Origin: Alphaproteobacteria bacterium
GTDB lineage: Bacteria > Pseudomonadota > Alphaproteobacteria > UBA8366 > Aestuariispiraceae
Assembly: GCA_030065235.1 (NCBI GenBank)
Contig: JASJDC010000011.1
Span: 124,001 to 188,000, forward strand
Direction of reading: 5' to 3'
DNA: 64,000 nucleotides
Shown: piece by piece, positions 32,971-41,274 of the stretch
Position numbering within the stretch: the stretch's first letter is position 1
How the letters are laid out: every line of letters starts with the position of its first letter
Position numbers and translations under genes: made by a program
Notes under the pieces: model-generated
What the model saw: the letters and a program-made list of their open reading frames with translations, nothing else
What the model was told of the DNA's origin: nothing
Databases searched by the model: none

Positions 32971-32991
32971 GCCCGGTCTTGTCGGCCGGGC
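32971..32991 (-). terminator. Hairpin between binding-protein and ATPase genes
   Basis: A perfect six-base GC stem (GCCCGG / CCGGGC) with a nine-base loop occupies the 44-base gap between the binding-protein stop and the ATPase start. There is no T run, so it is more likely an RNA-processing or stability element that raises binding-protein output than a full terminator. Confidence 0.4.
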
Positions 32992-33005
32992 CGCGGAACC
33001 TGTCG

Positions 33006-34013
33006 TTAACCGTCGGACACGGGACGGGCGTCGTTCACATTGACGCGGAACAAGCCGTCCAGAATTTCCTGCTCTTGCGCCTTGACCTTCTCAACGACGG
33101 CGGCCGGCACCAGGGTCTCATCAATGACGATCGAACCGCCGCCATAACCCATGAAGCTGAACTGGCCATAGTCCGCGGGTTCAAAGTCGCCGCCCTTGAC
33201 CGCCGCGACGGCCCGGTCGATCGTCGGCTCCATGTGCCAGATTGCGGACGCGAGGATCGTGCTCGGATAATCGCCGGACGTGTCGATGACATTGCCGATC
33301 GCCTTGACACCGCGCTCGACGGCGGCGTCGGCGACGCCGAACCGTTCCGCATACATGATGTCGGCGCCGGCATCCATCATGGCGAAGGCGCTTTCCTTAG
33401 CCTTCGGCGGATCATACCAACTGTCGATGAAGTTCACGAGGAACTTAACATCCGGGTTCACGGCGCGCGCGCCGTCCATGAAAGCATGCATCAAGCGGTT
33501 GACTTCCGGGATGGCGTAACCGCCGACCATGCCGATCAGATTCGATTCCGTGGCGTTTCCGGCGATCATGCCGGTCAGATAACTGGGCTCATGGATCCAG
33601 TTGTCGAACACGGCGAAGTTGTCGCCGGAGGGGCCAAAGGAAGAGCCCATGAGAAAGCTGGTTTCCGGATAGTCCTGCGCCACCTTCCGCGCCGCGCGCT
33701 CAAGGCCGAACACCTCGCCGACAATCAACTGATGGCCCGCTTCAGCGTATTCACGCATCACACGCTCATAGTCCGTATTGGCGACATTCTCCGAAAATGT
33801 GTATTCGATATCGCCACGCGCCTGCGCCGCGTTCAGGGCCTTATGGATGCGGCTGATCCACTGTTGTTCGACAGGAAGCGTGTAAATCGCCGCGACCTTA
33901 ACCGTTTCGGCCGCCGCGCTGACGACGCCGGCGCCGAGCATCGCCACAGCGGCGATGGCGGCGGCGAAGCCGCGGCGGGTCACTCCCAAACCTATGGAAT
34001 TACGAACAGTCAT
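33006..34013 (-). CDS. BMP-family ABC transporter substrate-binding protein
   Basis: A 335-residue periplasmic protein with a Tat-like or Sec signal (TRRGFAAAIAAVAMLGAGVVSA, cleavage near residue 33). The mature part is a BMP (PnrA/Med-like) nucleoside-binding fold: KVAAIYTLPVEQQWISRIHKAL at the start, then FLMGSSFGPSGDNFAVFDNW and a GMIAGNATESNLIGMVGGYAIPEVNRL hinge. Family members bind purine nucleosides or related nucleobase compounds. The ATG at 34013 has AAAGGGG upstream. It is the first gene of the five-gene operon ending with the amidohydrolase. A RutR-like palindrome lies 60 bases upstream. Confidence 0.92.
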   Translation of the reverse strand: MTVRNSIGLGVTRRGFAAAIAAVAMLGAGVVSAAAETVKVAAIYTLPVEQQWISRIHKALNAAQARGDIEYTFSENVANTDYERVMREYAEAGHQLIVGEVFGLERAARKVAQDYPETSFLMGSSFGPSGDNFAVFDNWIHEPSYLTGMIAGNATESNLIGMVGGYAIPEVNRLMHAFMDGARAVNPDVKFLVNFIDSWYDPPKAKESAFAMMDAGADIMYAERFGVADAAVERGVKAIGNVIDTSGDYPSTILASAIWHMEPTIDRAVAAVKGGDFEPADYGQFSFMGYGGGSIVIDETLVPAAVVEKVKAQEQEILDGLFRVNVNDARPVSDG

Positions 34014-34072
34014 TTCGGCCCCTTTCATCTGAATCTCGCCTGTCTTCGCAGATGCAATATCGTCCGCGGAGA

Positions 34073-34088
34073 TTGACCGATCAGTCAA
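34073..34088. promoter_or_regulatory. TetR/RutR-type operator upstream of nucleobase operon
   Basis: TTGACCGATCAGTCAA is a 16-base near-perfect palindrome (arms TTGAC/GTCAA, centre GATC). It shares both TTGAC outer arms with the RutR consensus TTGACCANNTGGTCAA, which I recall from E. coli pyrimidine control. Its left edge is 60 bases upstream of the binding-protein start. A repressor of the RutR/TetR type sensing a nucleobase would fit the operon content. Confidence 0.55.
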
Positions 34089-34357
34089 GGCATTTCTGCG
34101 CCTTTGGTCTGACGCGCCCGCAGCGCCGAAAGCGAGACGCACCTGACACCGCGCGCCAACCTGGTGAGGGCCAAGCAGAGCTGAACGCAGAGCGCATAAG
34201 GCGCGCAAGCAAGACATTGCGGGTACCGCGCCCGGCGGTTTCACGAGCAACCAGACATTTGGGCGGTTTAGGCGCGTTAAGCTTCAATAGCGGGAGACGC
34301 TGACGGCGCGGGGATCGGTTTCGCTGGCCGGCCTACGCGCCTTCGCCGCGATCGCAG
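34089..34357. other. Intergenic region, no gene supported
   Basis: About 270 bases beyond the operator, up to the stop of the next gene. Only short unsupported frames occur on either strand, and no repeat or RNA gene is evident. It presumably contains the promoter of the nucleobase operon near its left end. Confidence 0.4.
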
Positions 34358-34822
34358 CTATTTCCAGCTCACATAGAGGCCAATATCGCCGATATAGCCC
34401 TTCGGGTAATTCAACACGCGCGCGAGGAATTTGAAGCCGCGGTCGCCGAGTTCGAACAGTTCGAAACTTTCATGCAGCGACTTGGCGAACCCGGTCAACG
34501 AGACCTGCCAGTCGGACGCGCCGTTATTGATGCGCCGTCCGTGATCGGTCAAATATTCGGCTGGGAAGCGGATCAATTCGATCTCGAACAGGCCCTGACG
34601 CACCGCGCTTTCAACCATCCGGCGATAGCGCGCCCGATCCTCGTCCGTCAGCTTGCGCGCCATGAACGCGTCATAGGCCTCTCTCAGGCCCTCGTCCTTC
34701 TGGCGCTCTTCCGCTGCGGCCTTCTTCGCCTCTTCCAAGAGCTGTTCGGCTATTCTCTCCCGCAGCTGAACCGCGGAAAACTGCTCGTCTTGGTTCGGTA
34801 GTGTAAAATCGTCGGAACTCAT
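34358..34822 (-). CDS. Hypothetical protein with N-terminal coiled-coil
   Basis: A 154-residue soluble protein. Residues 15-55 are rich in Glu, Lys and Ala (ERIAEQLLEEAKKAAAEERQKD) and probably form a helix or coiled coil; the C-terminal half (about 80-154) has mixed alpha/beta composition. The ATG at 34822 has AAGGGG eight bases upstream. No signal peptide or membrane helix is seen. I do not recognise the family. Its neighbours (a nucleobase operon and a chemoreceptor) give no functional hint. Confidence 0.75.
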   Translation of the reverse strand: MSSDDFTLPNQDEQFSAVQLRERIAEQLLEEAKKAAAEERQKDEGLREAYDAFMARKLTDEDRARYRRMVESAVRQGLFEIELIRFPAEYLTDHGRRINNGASDWQVSLTGFAKSLHESFELFELGDRGFKFLARVLNYPKGYIGDIGLYVSWK

Positions 34823-35259
34823 TCTGGATCCCCTTGGCCGAAAGCTGTCCGCGGTTCGATGTCTCAACAATCGGCGAAATCGCCCGCATCCGTTTCAAGT
34901 GTCGCCCCGCGGCGCCGGTCGCGATCTTGACCGGATACGCCAGCGCGCCGAAGGGGACGCTCGTTTCGGTCAGGCTCGCAGACTGGGCGCGCCATCGCCT
35001 CTCTCGGCCGCGCAAATCGTGCCCGAGAGTCTCAATGGCGCATCGCCGTAGGCATCAGAAAGTGTATATCGCGTCGCCCGCGCGAGTTCCAGTGCAGATG
35101 AACCGGATCAGCGACGGCGCGACGCGCCGCCGCTCACCCCTGCCCTGCCATGTCGATCCATCCTTCTAGGCAGTCAGGATTTGCGCTTCCGCTTTCTCAT
35201 GGGCCGGAAAAGCATGTGGGCGAAAGCTTAACGAAAGGTAGGCGGACAATGGGATCCAG
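34823..35259. other. Intergenic region, no gene supported
   Basis: This 437-base gap contains a 111-codon frame on the plus strand (34834-35169), but its arginine-rich composition and lack of a ribosome site look like chance. I see no RNA gene, repeat or clear operator. Confidence 0.4.
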
Positions 35260-37578
35260 TTAGCCCGTCTTCAACATGCCCAGGAACTCGTCGGACCGTT
35301 CGGCGAGCCGCGAATTCGCGCTTTCCAGCTCATTCGCGACCGATGTCAGGGCCTCGGTCACCGCTTTATTCTCTTGTGACGCTTTTTCGACCGACAGGAT
35401 CGTATCCGCCCCGACCTGGGTGCCGCTTGCGGCCTCCTGGACATTTCGAGCGATCTCGGCGGTCGCGGCCTCCTGCTCTTCGACAGCGGAGGCGACGCTG
35501 GTGAAGACTTCGCTCATCGTGCCGATTTCAGACGATACGGAGGATATGCCTGCGACGACATCGGAGATCATCGACTGAATGGCTCCCAATTCAGTCCGCA
35601 CCACGTCGGTCGATTTCGCGGTCTCGTTGGCCAGACCTTTCACCTCATTCGCGACGACAGCGAAGCCGCGCCCCGCCTCGCCGGCCCGCGCCGCCTCGAT
35701 GGTCGCGTTGAGGGCGAGCAGATTGGTCTGTTCCGCAATATCCGAGATGGTGGTGACGACTTCGGTGATCCGCTTGCCGGCGGAGGCCAAGTCCTGCGCC
35801 CGCTTTGTGGCGTCGGCGCTCTTATTCGTCGCCTGGCTGGCGACCGCGCTGGTTTCCGCCATCTGGTGCGCGATTTCTTTAAACGAGGCCGACAGTTCCT
35901 CCGTGGCCGTCGCGACGGTCTGAACATTGGATGTCGCCTGGTTGACCGCGGCGGCCCCTTCGGTCGAGCGTTCCTGCACCACCGCGACCGACTGCTCCAT
36001 GACGTCCAATTGCTCCGTCATGTGCGAGAAGCTGGTCTGAACCTGGCCAATCGCCGATTTCACATTCGCTTCGAATTCGTCGGTCATCTTGTGCAGTTGA
36101 GTCACATCGTTCCAGCCCAGCATCGCGCCGACATAATCGCCGTTCTTGCTCCGAATCGCCGAGACCATGCTGTCAAAGACCTTCTCATTCTCCAGGTTCA
36201 AGCGCGCTTTCCAGGGGAGGTTCGTCGGGTCTTCAAGGATCCTGCGCTGATGCTCGGCATGCTTGTGAAAGACATCGATCGATTGGCCGACCATATCGTC
36301 GACCTTGGTATCGAACATATGCTCGACTTCGCGAAGGAGTTTCTCCGCCGCCGGGTTCATGTAAGTGATCTTGAAGTCATCGGCGGGGTCGGCGACCATG
36401 ACGGAAAACTGCAGCTGCTCGATCATCTGGGCTTTTTGATACGCTTCCTCGACGGCGCGGCGCAGCGTCGCCAGGGCGCTCCACATGCGGCCGACTTCAT
36501 CGCTGCTATTTTCCGCGCGCACCTCGAAACCGGTTTCGCCCTTGGCGACCTCACCCATCCGTTCGGTCAGTCTTCGGATCGGGACGATGGTGATATAACC
36601 GATGAAAAGTGCGACGGCGAGCGCCAGCGCGACAACGGCCGCGCCGACCGCCAGAGTGACGATCTGGGTGCGCTCGATCGCTTCGACCGAGGCCGGGCCG
36701 ATTTCATTCTGACGCGAGACGCGGGCGTCGATCACCTGCTCCATACGCGCCATGACAGCCGGACCCAACCGGTCCAATTCACCGATCAGGATGGCGTTTC
36801 GCGCTTGGATCGTTTGGACGACCTCGTTGAAGGCGGTAGAGTATCCATCAATCAAGTCCAGCGCCGTGTCGGCCAGCTCTATCCGCACCGGGTTCTGCAG
36901 CGACTCCCGCAATCGTTGGAAGTTTTCGAAGGCGGCCGCGAACTCGCTGGCGGCGCGTTCGACCGAACCAGTATCATTTTGAATAAGGAACCGTTGCACA
37001 TAAAGGCGCGCCAACAACAGGCGTTCCTGCATCAGTCCGGCGTAGAAGGCCGCCTCGACGTCGCCATCCTCATAGGCGCTGGACATGATTTCAGAGATCG
37101 CCTTCCGGGCTTCAGGGCCGACGGTGTTGAGCGCCGTCACCAACTCTTGGCGCTTGGCCTGAAGCGCGGTGGCGGCCTCGAACCGATCCCCATAAGCGAC
37201 CGCGTCATCGATGACGCCAATAAGTTCCGCCCGCGCGTTCGGATCGACGACCAAGGTGTCTATGTCGCCGCGCGCCTCCTCGGACAGTTCGGCGATATTG
37301 CTGCGCACCTCTTCAACTTGGGATTGATCTTGGGTCACGCGGAACTTCATCACAGCGAGCCGCGCTTCCAGCATGTCCTCCTGCATGGTCGAAAGCAGCA
37401 GGTTTTCGCGGGCGGTCTGGCGGTACTCGCCGAACATCTCACTGGTTTGTCCCAACCCTAAATAACCGTTCCCGGCAATGATGACCGACAGGGCGATCAC
37501 CAAACCAAAGCCGGCGGCGATCTTGCCCGCCAATGAACGATTGTTGAACCAAGAACGCTTGTTTCCGAAAACTTGCAT
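35260..37578 (-). CDS. Methyl-accepting chemotaxis protein with HAMP and PAS domains
   Basis: A 772-residue chemoreceptor. Membrane helices are at about residues 16-36 and 313-337, enclosing a largely helical periplasmic sensor (helical-bundle type, about 37-312). A HAMP domain (about 338-390), a PAS-like domain (about 400-515, with FKITYMNPAAEKLL) and the signalling domain (about 530-772) follow. The conserved hairpin tip is in LALNATIEAARAGEAGRGFAVVA. The ATG at 37578 has GGAGG five bases upstream; an upstream start at 37599 is less likely. It should feed CheA/CheW, which are not in this window. The ligand is unknown. Confidence 0.93.
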   Translation of the reverse strand: MQVFGNKRSWFNNRSLAGKIAAGFGLVIALSVIIAGNGYLGLGQTSEMFGEYRQTARENLLLSTMQEDMLEARLAVMKFRVTQDQSQVEEVRSNIAELSEEARGDIDTLVVDPNARAELIGVIDDAVAYGDRFEAATALQAKRQELVTALNTVGPEARKAISEIMSSAYEDGDVEAAFYAGLMQERLLLARLYVQRFLIQNDTGSVERAASEFAAAFENFQRLRESLQNPVRIELADTALDLIDGYSTAFNEVVQTIQARNAILIGELDRLGPAVMARMEQVIDARVSRQNEIGPASVEAIERTQIVTLAVGAAVVALALAVALFIGYITIVPIRRLTERMGEVAKGETGFEVRAENSSDEVGRMWSALATLRRAVEEAYQKAQMIEQLQFSVMVADPADDFKITYMNPAAEKLLREVEHMFDTKVDDMVGQSIDVFHKHAEHQRRILEDPTNLPWKARLNLENEKVFDSMVSAIRSKNGDYVGAMLGWNDVTQLHKMTDEFEANVKSAIGQVQTSFSHMTEQLDVMEQSVAVVQERSTEGAAAVNQATSNVQTVATATEELSASFKEIAHQMAETSAVASQATNKSADATKRAQDLASAGKRITEVVTTISDIAEQTNLLALNATIEAARAGEAGRGFAVVANEVKGLANETAKSTDVVRTELGAIQSMISDVVAGISSVSSEIGTMSEVFTSVASAVEEQEAATAEIARNVQEAASGTQVGADTILSVEKASQENKAVTEALTSVANELESANSRLAERSDEFLGMLKTG

Positions 37579-37890
37579 CGTCGCCTCCATGCGGTTCACA
37601 CCGCACCGTACCCGTTACGTCGCTGTCGACATGAAAAGTCGGCCCCCGAACGTCTTATGCGCAGTGGAATATTAATAACTACTTAATAAGCGATTACGGT
37701 TTGTCGAGCCTCGCCGCGTCGGTTCTCAGACCGGTCCACGCAAACGCGACTGGCGAGAGCTGCAGCCGCAGTTCTGTTTACGCCTGGAAACAATAAGTTT
37801 CGACCTAGGCCGACTGTTTCCTATTGCGCCTATCCATTCCGCCGCCATCTTTAGCGCACGCGCCGCGCCTCATGGCGGAAGACGAAGGCA
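37579..37890. other. Divergent intergenic region, AT-rich
   Basis: This 312-base region lies between the divergent chemoreceptor and pirin genes. Positions about 37668-37695 are distinctly AT-rich (runs of ATTAATAACTACTTAATAA) and probably include promoter elements for one or both genes. No hexamer pair is good enough to call. Confidence 0.35.
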
Positions 37891-38748
37891 ATGGAGACGA
37901 ACATGCATATCGAGCGAATCATTCAAGGAATTGAAACGTCGGACGGAGACGGCGTGCGGCTGACCCGCATGATCGGCACGCAGCTTTGCGATATGATCGA
38001 TCCGTTTCTGATGCTCGACCGGTTCGACAATGACGACCCGGGCGCCTATATCGGCGGCTTTCCCGATCATCCGCATCGGGGTTTCGAGACCGTCACCGTG
38101 ATGCTCGACGGCCGGTTGCGGCACCGCGATTCAACCGGCGGCGAAGGCGTAATCGGACCAGGCGACGTGCAATGGATGACCGCCGGTCAAGGCATCATCC
38201 ACTCGGAAATGCCGGAACAGATCGAAGGGCGGATGCGCGGATTTCAGCTTTGGGTGAACCTGCCCGCCGCGCTGAAAATGGCCAAGCCGGGCTATCAGGA
38301 CCTGACGCAAGACACGATCCCGACCGTCGCCCATGACGGTCTGACGGTTCGCGTGATCGCGGGGACGTATCAAGATGCGCACGGGCCGGCTATCGCGCGC
38401 ACGCCGATCCGTCTGCTTCGCATTGACGCCGAGCCTAACGCGACAATCACGCTCGACCCGCCCGCGGGCCACAACGCGTTTTTCTGCATCTATGAGGGGT
38501 CCGTAGTCGGCGAAGACGCCGCAGGCCGGAATGCGACGGCCGAGGCGCCGTCCCTCGCGGTCCTCAACGGCGACGGACCTGTCGCCGTCGCCGCCGGGCC
38601 CAAAGGCGCGGCGCTGTTCTACGGCGAAGGCCAGCCGATCAACGAGCCCGTCGCGAAATACGGCCCCTTCGTCATGAACACACAGCAGGAGCTGATCCAA
38701 GCCGTGCACGACTATCAGAACGGACGCTTTGTCGGTCAGGCGGCCTAG
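37891..38748 (+). CDS. Pirin family protein
   Basis: A 285-residue two-domain cupin. The N-terminal pirin domain has the metal-site motif HPHRGFETVTVMLDGRLRHRDS (His and Glu ligands), followed by DVQWMTAGQGIIHSE. The C-terminal cupin (about 180-285) has GHNAFFCIYEGSV. Bacterial pirins include quercetin dioxygenase-like enzymes and regulators of pyruvate dehydrogenase; the role here is unknown. ATG 37891 is used, but an ATG at 37903 with GGAG upstream is equally plausible. A flavodoxin-family gene follows 84 bases downstream on the same strand. Confidence 0.9.
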   Translation: METNMHIERIIQGIETSDGDGVRLTRMIGTQLCDMIDPFLMLDRFDNDDPGAYIGGFPDHPHRGFETVTVMLDGRLRHRDSTGGEGVIGPGDVQWMTAGQGIIHSEMPEQIEGRMRGFQLWVNLPAALKMAKPGYQDLTQDTIPTVAHDGLTVRVIAGTYQDAHGPAIARTPIRLLRIDAEPNATITLDPPAGHNAFFCIYEGSVVGEDAAGRNATAEAPSLAVLNGDGPVAVAAGPKGAALFYGEGQPINEPVAKYGPFVMNTQQELIQAVHDYQNGRFVGQAA

Positions 38749-38832
38749 TAAGAGGGCTGCGCCGCATTCGGACCGAGAAAAGCGTGGGATCGGGGATTTC
38801 GCGTCGGCTGTCGGGCTGATTAACTGCTCATT

Positions 38833-39297
38833 ATGAGCAAGTCGTTGCTGATCGTCGCCCACGCGCCCTCGCCAAACACGCTGAGGATGCGCGAGGCCGC
38901 CGAACGCGGGGCGCGGGACCCCGACATCGACGGAGTCGCCGTCACCACCTTGTCGCCGTTTGATACAGAGCCCGCGCATGTCTTGGCGGCCGATGCGATC
39001 TTGCTTGGCACGACGGAGAATCTTGGCGCGATGTCGGGCGCGCTGAAGGATTTCTTCGATCGCGTTTATTACCCGGTTCTTGAGGAAAAACAGGGCCTCC
39101 CCTGCGCGCTCTATATCCGTGCTGGACATGACGGAACCGGCGCACGGCGAGGGGTGGAGAGCATTCTCACCGGCTTGCGTTGGCGGATGATAGGGGCGCC
39201 TCTGCTCTGCAAGGGCCCCTGGCGGGATGAATTCGAGGAGGCGTGCGCGGAGTTAGGCGCAACCCTGGCGGCGGGGCTGGAAGCCGGCGTCTTTTGA
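38833..39297 (+). CDS. Flavodoxin-family protein
   Basis: A 154-residue flavoprotein of the NAD(P)H-dependent FMN reductase/flavodoxin type. The N-terminal strand and FMN-phosphate loop is LLIVAHAPSPNTLRM, and the second FMN loop is ILLGTTENLGAMSGALKDFFDR. It is shorter than typical WrbA-like enzymes. It lies downstream of the pirin gene and may share its transcript. The substrate is unknown. Confidence 0.85.
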   Translation: MSKSLLIVAHAPSPNTLRMREAAERGARDPDIDGVAVTTLSPFDTEPAHVLAADAILLGTTENLGAMSGALKDFFDRVYYPVLEEKQGLPCALYIRAGHDGTGARRGVESILTGLRWRMIGAPLLCKGPWRDEFEEACAELGATLAAGLEAGVF

Positions 39298-39319
39298 CCG
39301 CGCCCGAAGGACGCGCCGC

Positions 39320-40024
39320 CTAGACCGAGCGGGTCAGGCCGCCATCGACCCGCAGATTCTGACCGGTGATGTAAGACGCCTGATCCGACAGTAGGAAGGC
39401 CACCGTGTCGGCGATCTCTTTGACGGAGCCGTAGCGTCCCATCGGAATTCGGGCGCGTCGATCATCCTTCTCCGGCAGGCTGTCGATGAAGCCGGGCAAA
39501 ATGTTGTTCATGCGCACATTCGCCGCAGCGTATTTATCGGCGTAAAGCTTCGTGAAAGCGGCCAGCCCGGCCCGGAACACGCCGGATGTCGGAAACGACT
39601 CCTCCGGCTCGAAAGTCGCAAAGGTCGAGATATTCACGATCGCGCCGCCGCCCTGGGTAATGAAATGCGGGGTCGCCAGGCGAGTCATCCGGACCACATT
39701 CAAGAGATAAATATCCATAGCCAGACGCCAGTCTTCATCGGTCAGTTCCAGAACTGGGCCTTTGGGACCGTGGCCGGCCCCGTTTACGACAGCGTCGATC
39801 CGACCGAACCGTAGCGCCGCGGATTGCACGAACTTCTCAAGCACGCGCGGATCGAGATTGGATCCCGTCATGCCAAAACCGCCGAACCGCTTCGCCAGCG
39901 CTTCGCCTTTTCCTGATGAGGATAAGATGGCGATCTTGTAGCCGCGCTCGGTCAATGTTTCCGCGCAGGCCGCGCCGATACCGCTGCCGCCCGCGACAAT
40001 CAGCGCGATTCGATCCGTGGCCAT
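39320..40024 (-). CDS. SDR-family oxidoreductase with altered YxxxK motif
   Basis: A 234-residue short-chain dehydrogenase/reductase. The cofactor motif is VAGGSGIGAA (a TGxxxGxG variant), the NGAGHG and NIST segments are typical, and the C-terminal ITGQNLRVDGGLT is intact. The catalytic YxxxK is replaced by Ser147-x-x-x-Arg151 (in TSGVFRAGLAAFTK), which aligns unambiguously by the conserved AAFTK that follows. Such SDRs may bind cofactor but use another mechanism or have another role. The ATG at 40024 has GGAGGGAG upstream. The open frame extends further upstream but that part is not coding. Confidence 0.85.
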   Translation of the reverse strand: MATDRIALIVAGGSGIGAACAETLTERGYKIAILSSSGKGEALAKRFGGFGMTGSNLDPRVLEKFVQSAALRFGRIDAVVNGAGHGPKGPVLELTDEDWRLAMDIYLLNVVRMTRLATPHFITQGGGAIVNISTFATFEPEESFPTSGVFRAGLAAFTKLYADKYAAANVRMNNILPGFIDSLPEKDDRRARIPMGRYGSVKEIADTVAFLLSDQASYITGQNLRVDGGLTRSV

Positions 40025-40085
40025 ATGAGTCTCCCTCCTTCGCCCCTCTAAGAGCGTCGTCGTGAACTCATACGAATAAGGGAAA

Positions 40086-40108
40086 ACTCTTACTAAATCG
40101 CTAAGACT
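40086..40108. promoter_or_regulatory. Interrupted palindrome upstream of the SDR gene
   Basis: Two seven-base arms (ACTCTTA and TAAGACT, one mismatch) flank a nine-base centre, 62 bases upstream of the SDR start in an otherwise non-coding 113-base gap. It looks like a repressor site of the TetR, MarR or HxlR kind, but the regulator is unknown. Confidence 0.35.
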
Positions 40109-40137
40109 CAAGCGGCGCGCATACGACGATGCGGATC

Positions 40138-41253
40138 CTATAGCAGCAACTGCAAGGCGTACCTTGCGACGCTGGAGAGCGATTCTGTGTCCGGCGCGGC
40201 GACCTGCGGGGCCGGCGCGCCGCGCCATTCCGTATAGGGCGTGACGCCATAGACGAATTGGAGCAGCCAACGGTCGCCGGCTTCCGGCGGTTTGCCGCGG
40301 TGCACGCCTTCCGTGTTTACCAAGAGTCTTGTCCCTGCCGCACCAGTCAGTTCGACCGGCCGAACGCCCAGCAAGCGTTCGACATCCGCCTCCTCCTTGC
40401 GCAGCGTCTTGAAATACCAAAGATCGAACGCGGCGCGATCCGGATCGCCTTCCGCCGGCCGTCGGGCGGCGATCACCGACGGCCGGTGCGTGCCTGGGGC
40501 GAAGACATGCGGTCCGTGACGCGCATCAACGTCCGTCAAATAGATGAACAGTTTGCAAAACCGATAATCGTCGAGATCGAAGTGGAAAAGTTGGGCGTCC
40601 TTCGCTTCCTTCGCGCCGTCGGAACCGGCGAAGGAACGCCATGCCGACGCGTTGATTAGGATCGGCGGGGCGCCCAAATGACCGCGCGCCAGGTCCAAAA
40701 CGTCCTGCGCAATGGCTTGCTCGAAGACTTCCGGTATCGCCAACAAACGGTCCTGTGGAACCAAACCGAGATTCGCGACGTCGCGCAGCGCGTCCACCGG
40801 CGCGGATTCCAACGCGCCGCTCAGGCGCTGCGGCCATGGCGTGAGAGGACCGTCTTCGAACCGCGCCCGCAGCGTGGCGACCGTCTCAGACGGGATCGGG
40901 TCGAGCGCGACATAGCCATCCCGATCGATCTCGGCGAGATGTCTTTCGAAGGCCCTTGACGGCGGAGACTCATCCTGCGTCAAGCCTGCCGGCCGCGCGC
41001 CGTCCCATTGCTCCGCGAAGGCGGAGACGCTGTCGGTGAAACCCCGACGCAGCCCTTCGTTCAGGGTCCAATGCAGATAGCCGATTCCCTTATAATGCAG
41101 ATCAAAAAGCGCATCGGTCTCGAGGGTCAGCGTTCGCGCCTCACCGAGCAACCGCGCCAGACCGCGAAAACGCGTGTCCGACAGCAGAAAGCGCTGATAG
41201 GCTCGATACCAGGCGTCCGCGACGGCCTGCGGGTCGGTTTGGGAAGCCGTCAC
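40138..41253 (-). CDS. PhyH-like 2-oxoglutarate/Fe(II) dioxygenase
   Basis: A 371-residue protein whose C-terminal half resembles phytanoyl-CoA dioxygenases. Iron ligands are suggested by HFD in LFHFDLDDYRF and the distal His in NTEGVHRGKPP, with Arg two residues on as the expected 2-oxoglutarate anchor. An N-terminal region (about 1-120) is of unknown fold. The GTG at 41253 is preferred because GGGAG precedes it; an ATG at 41268 is an alternative. It is divergent from the glycosyltransferase-like gene, the two starts being 21 bases apart. Neighbouring position suggests a shared role, perhaps modification of a surface glycan or small molecule. Confidence 0.78.
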   Translation of the reverse strand: MTASQTDPQAVADAWYRAYQRFLLSDTRFRGLARLLGEARTLTLETDALFDLHYKGIGYLHWTLNEGLRRGFTDSVSAFAEQWDGARPAGLTQDESPPSRAFERHLAEIDRDGYVALDPIPSETVATLRARFEDGPLTPWPQRLSGALESAPVDALRDVANLGLVPQDRLLAIPEVFEQAIAQDVLDLARGHLGAPPILINASAWRSFAGSDGAKEAKDAQLFHFDLDDYRFCKLFIYLTDVDARHGPHVFAPGTHRPSVIAARRPAEGDPDRAAFDLWYFKTLRKEEADVERLLGVRPVELTGAAGTRLLVNTEGVHRGKPPEAGDRWLLQFVYGVTPYTEWRGAPAPQVAAPDTESLSSVARYALQLLL

Positions 41254-41274
41254 CCTCGCTCCCGGCATGAAGAG

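Noticed and set aside
40025-40420. Upstream extension of the SDR frame
   Set aside because: The ATG at 40024 has a strong GGAGGGAG site and begins the cofactor-binding fold; the extension runs antisense-like through another gene's end.
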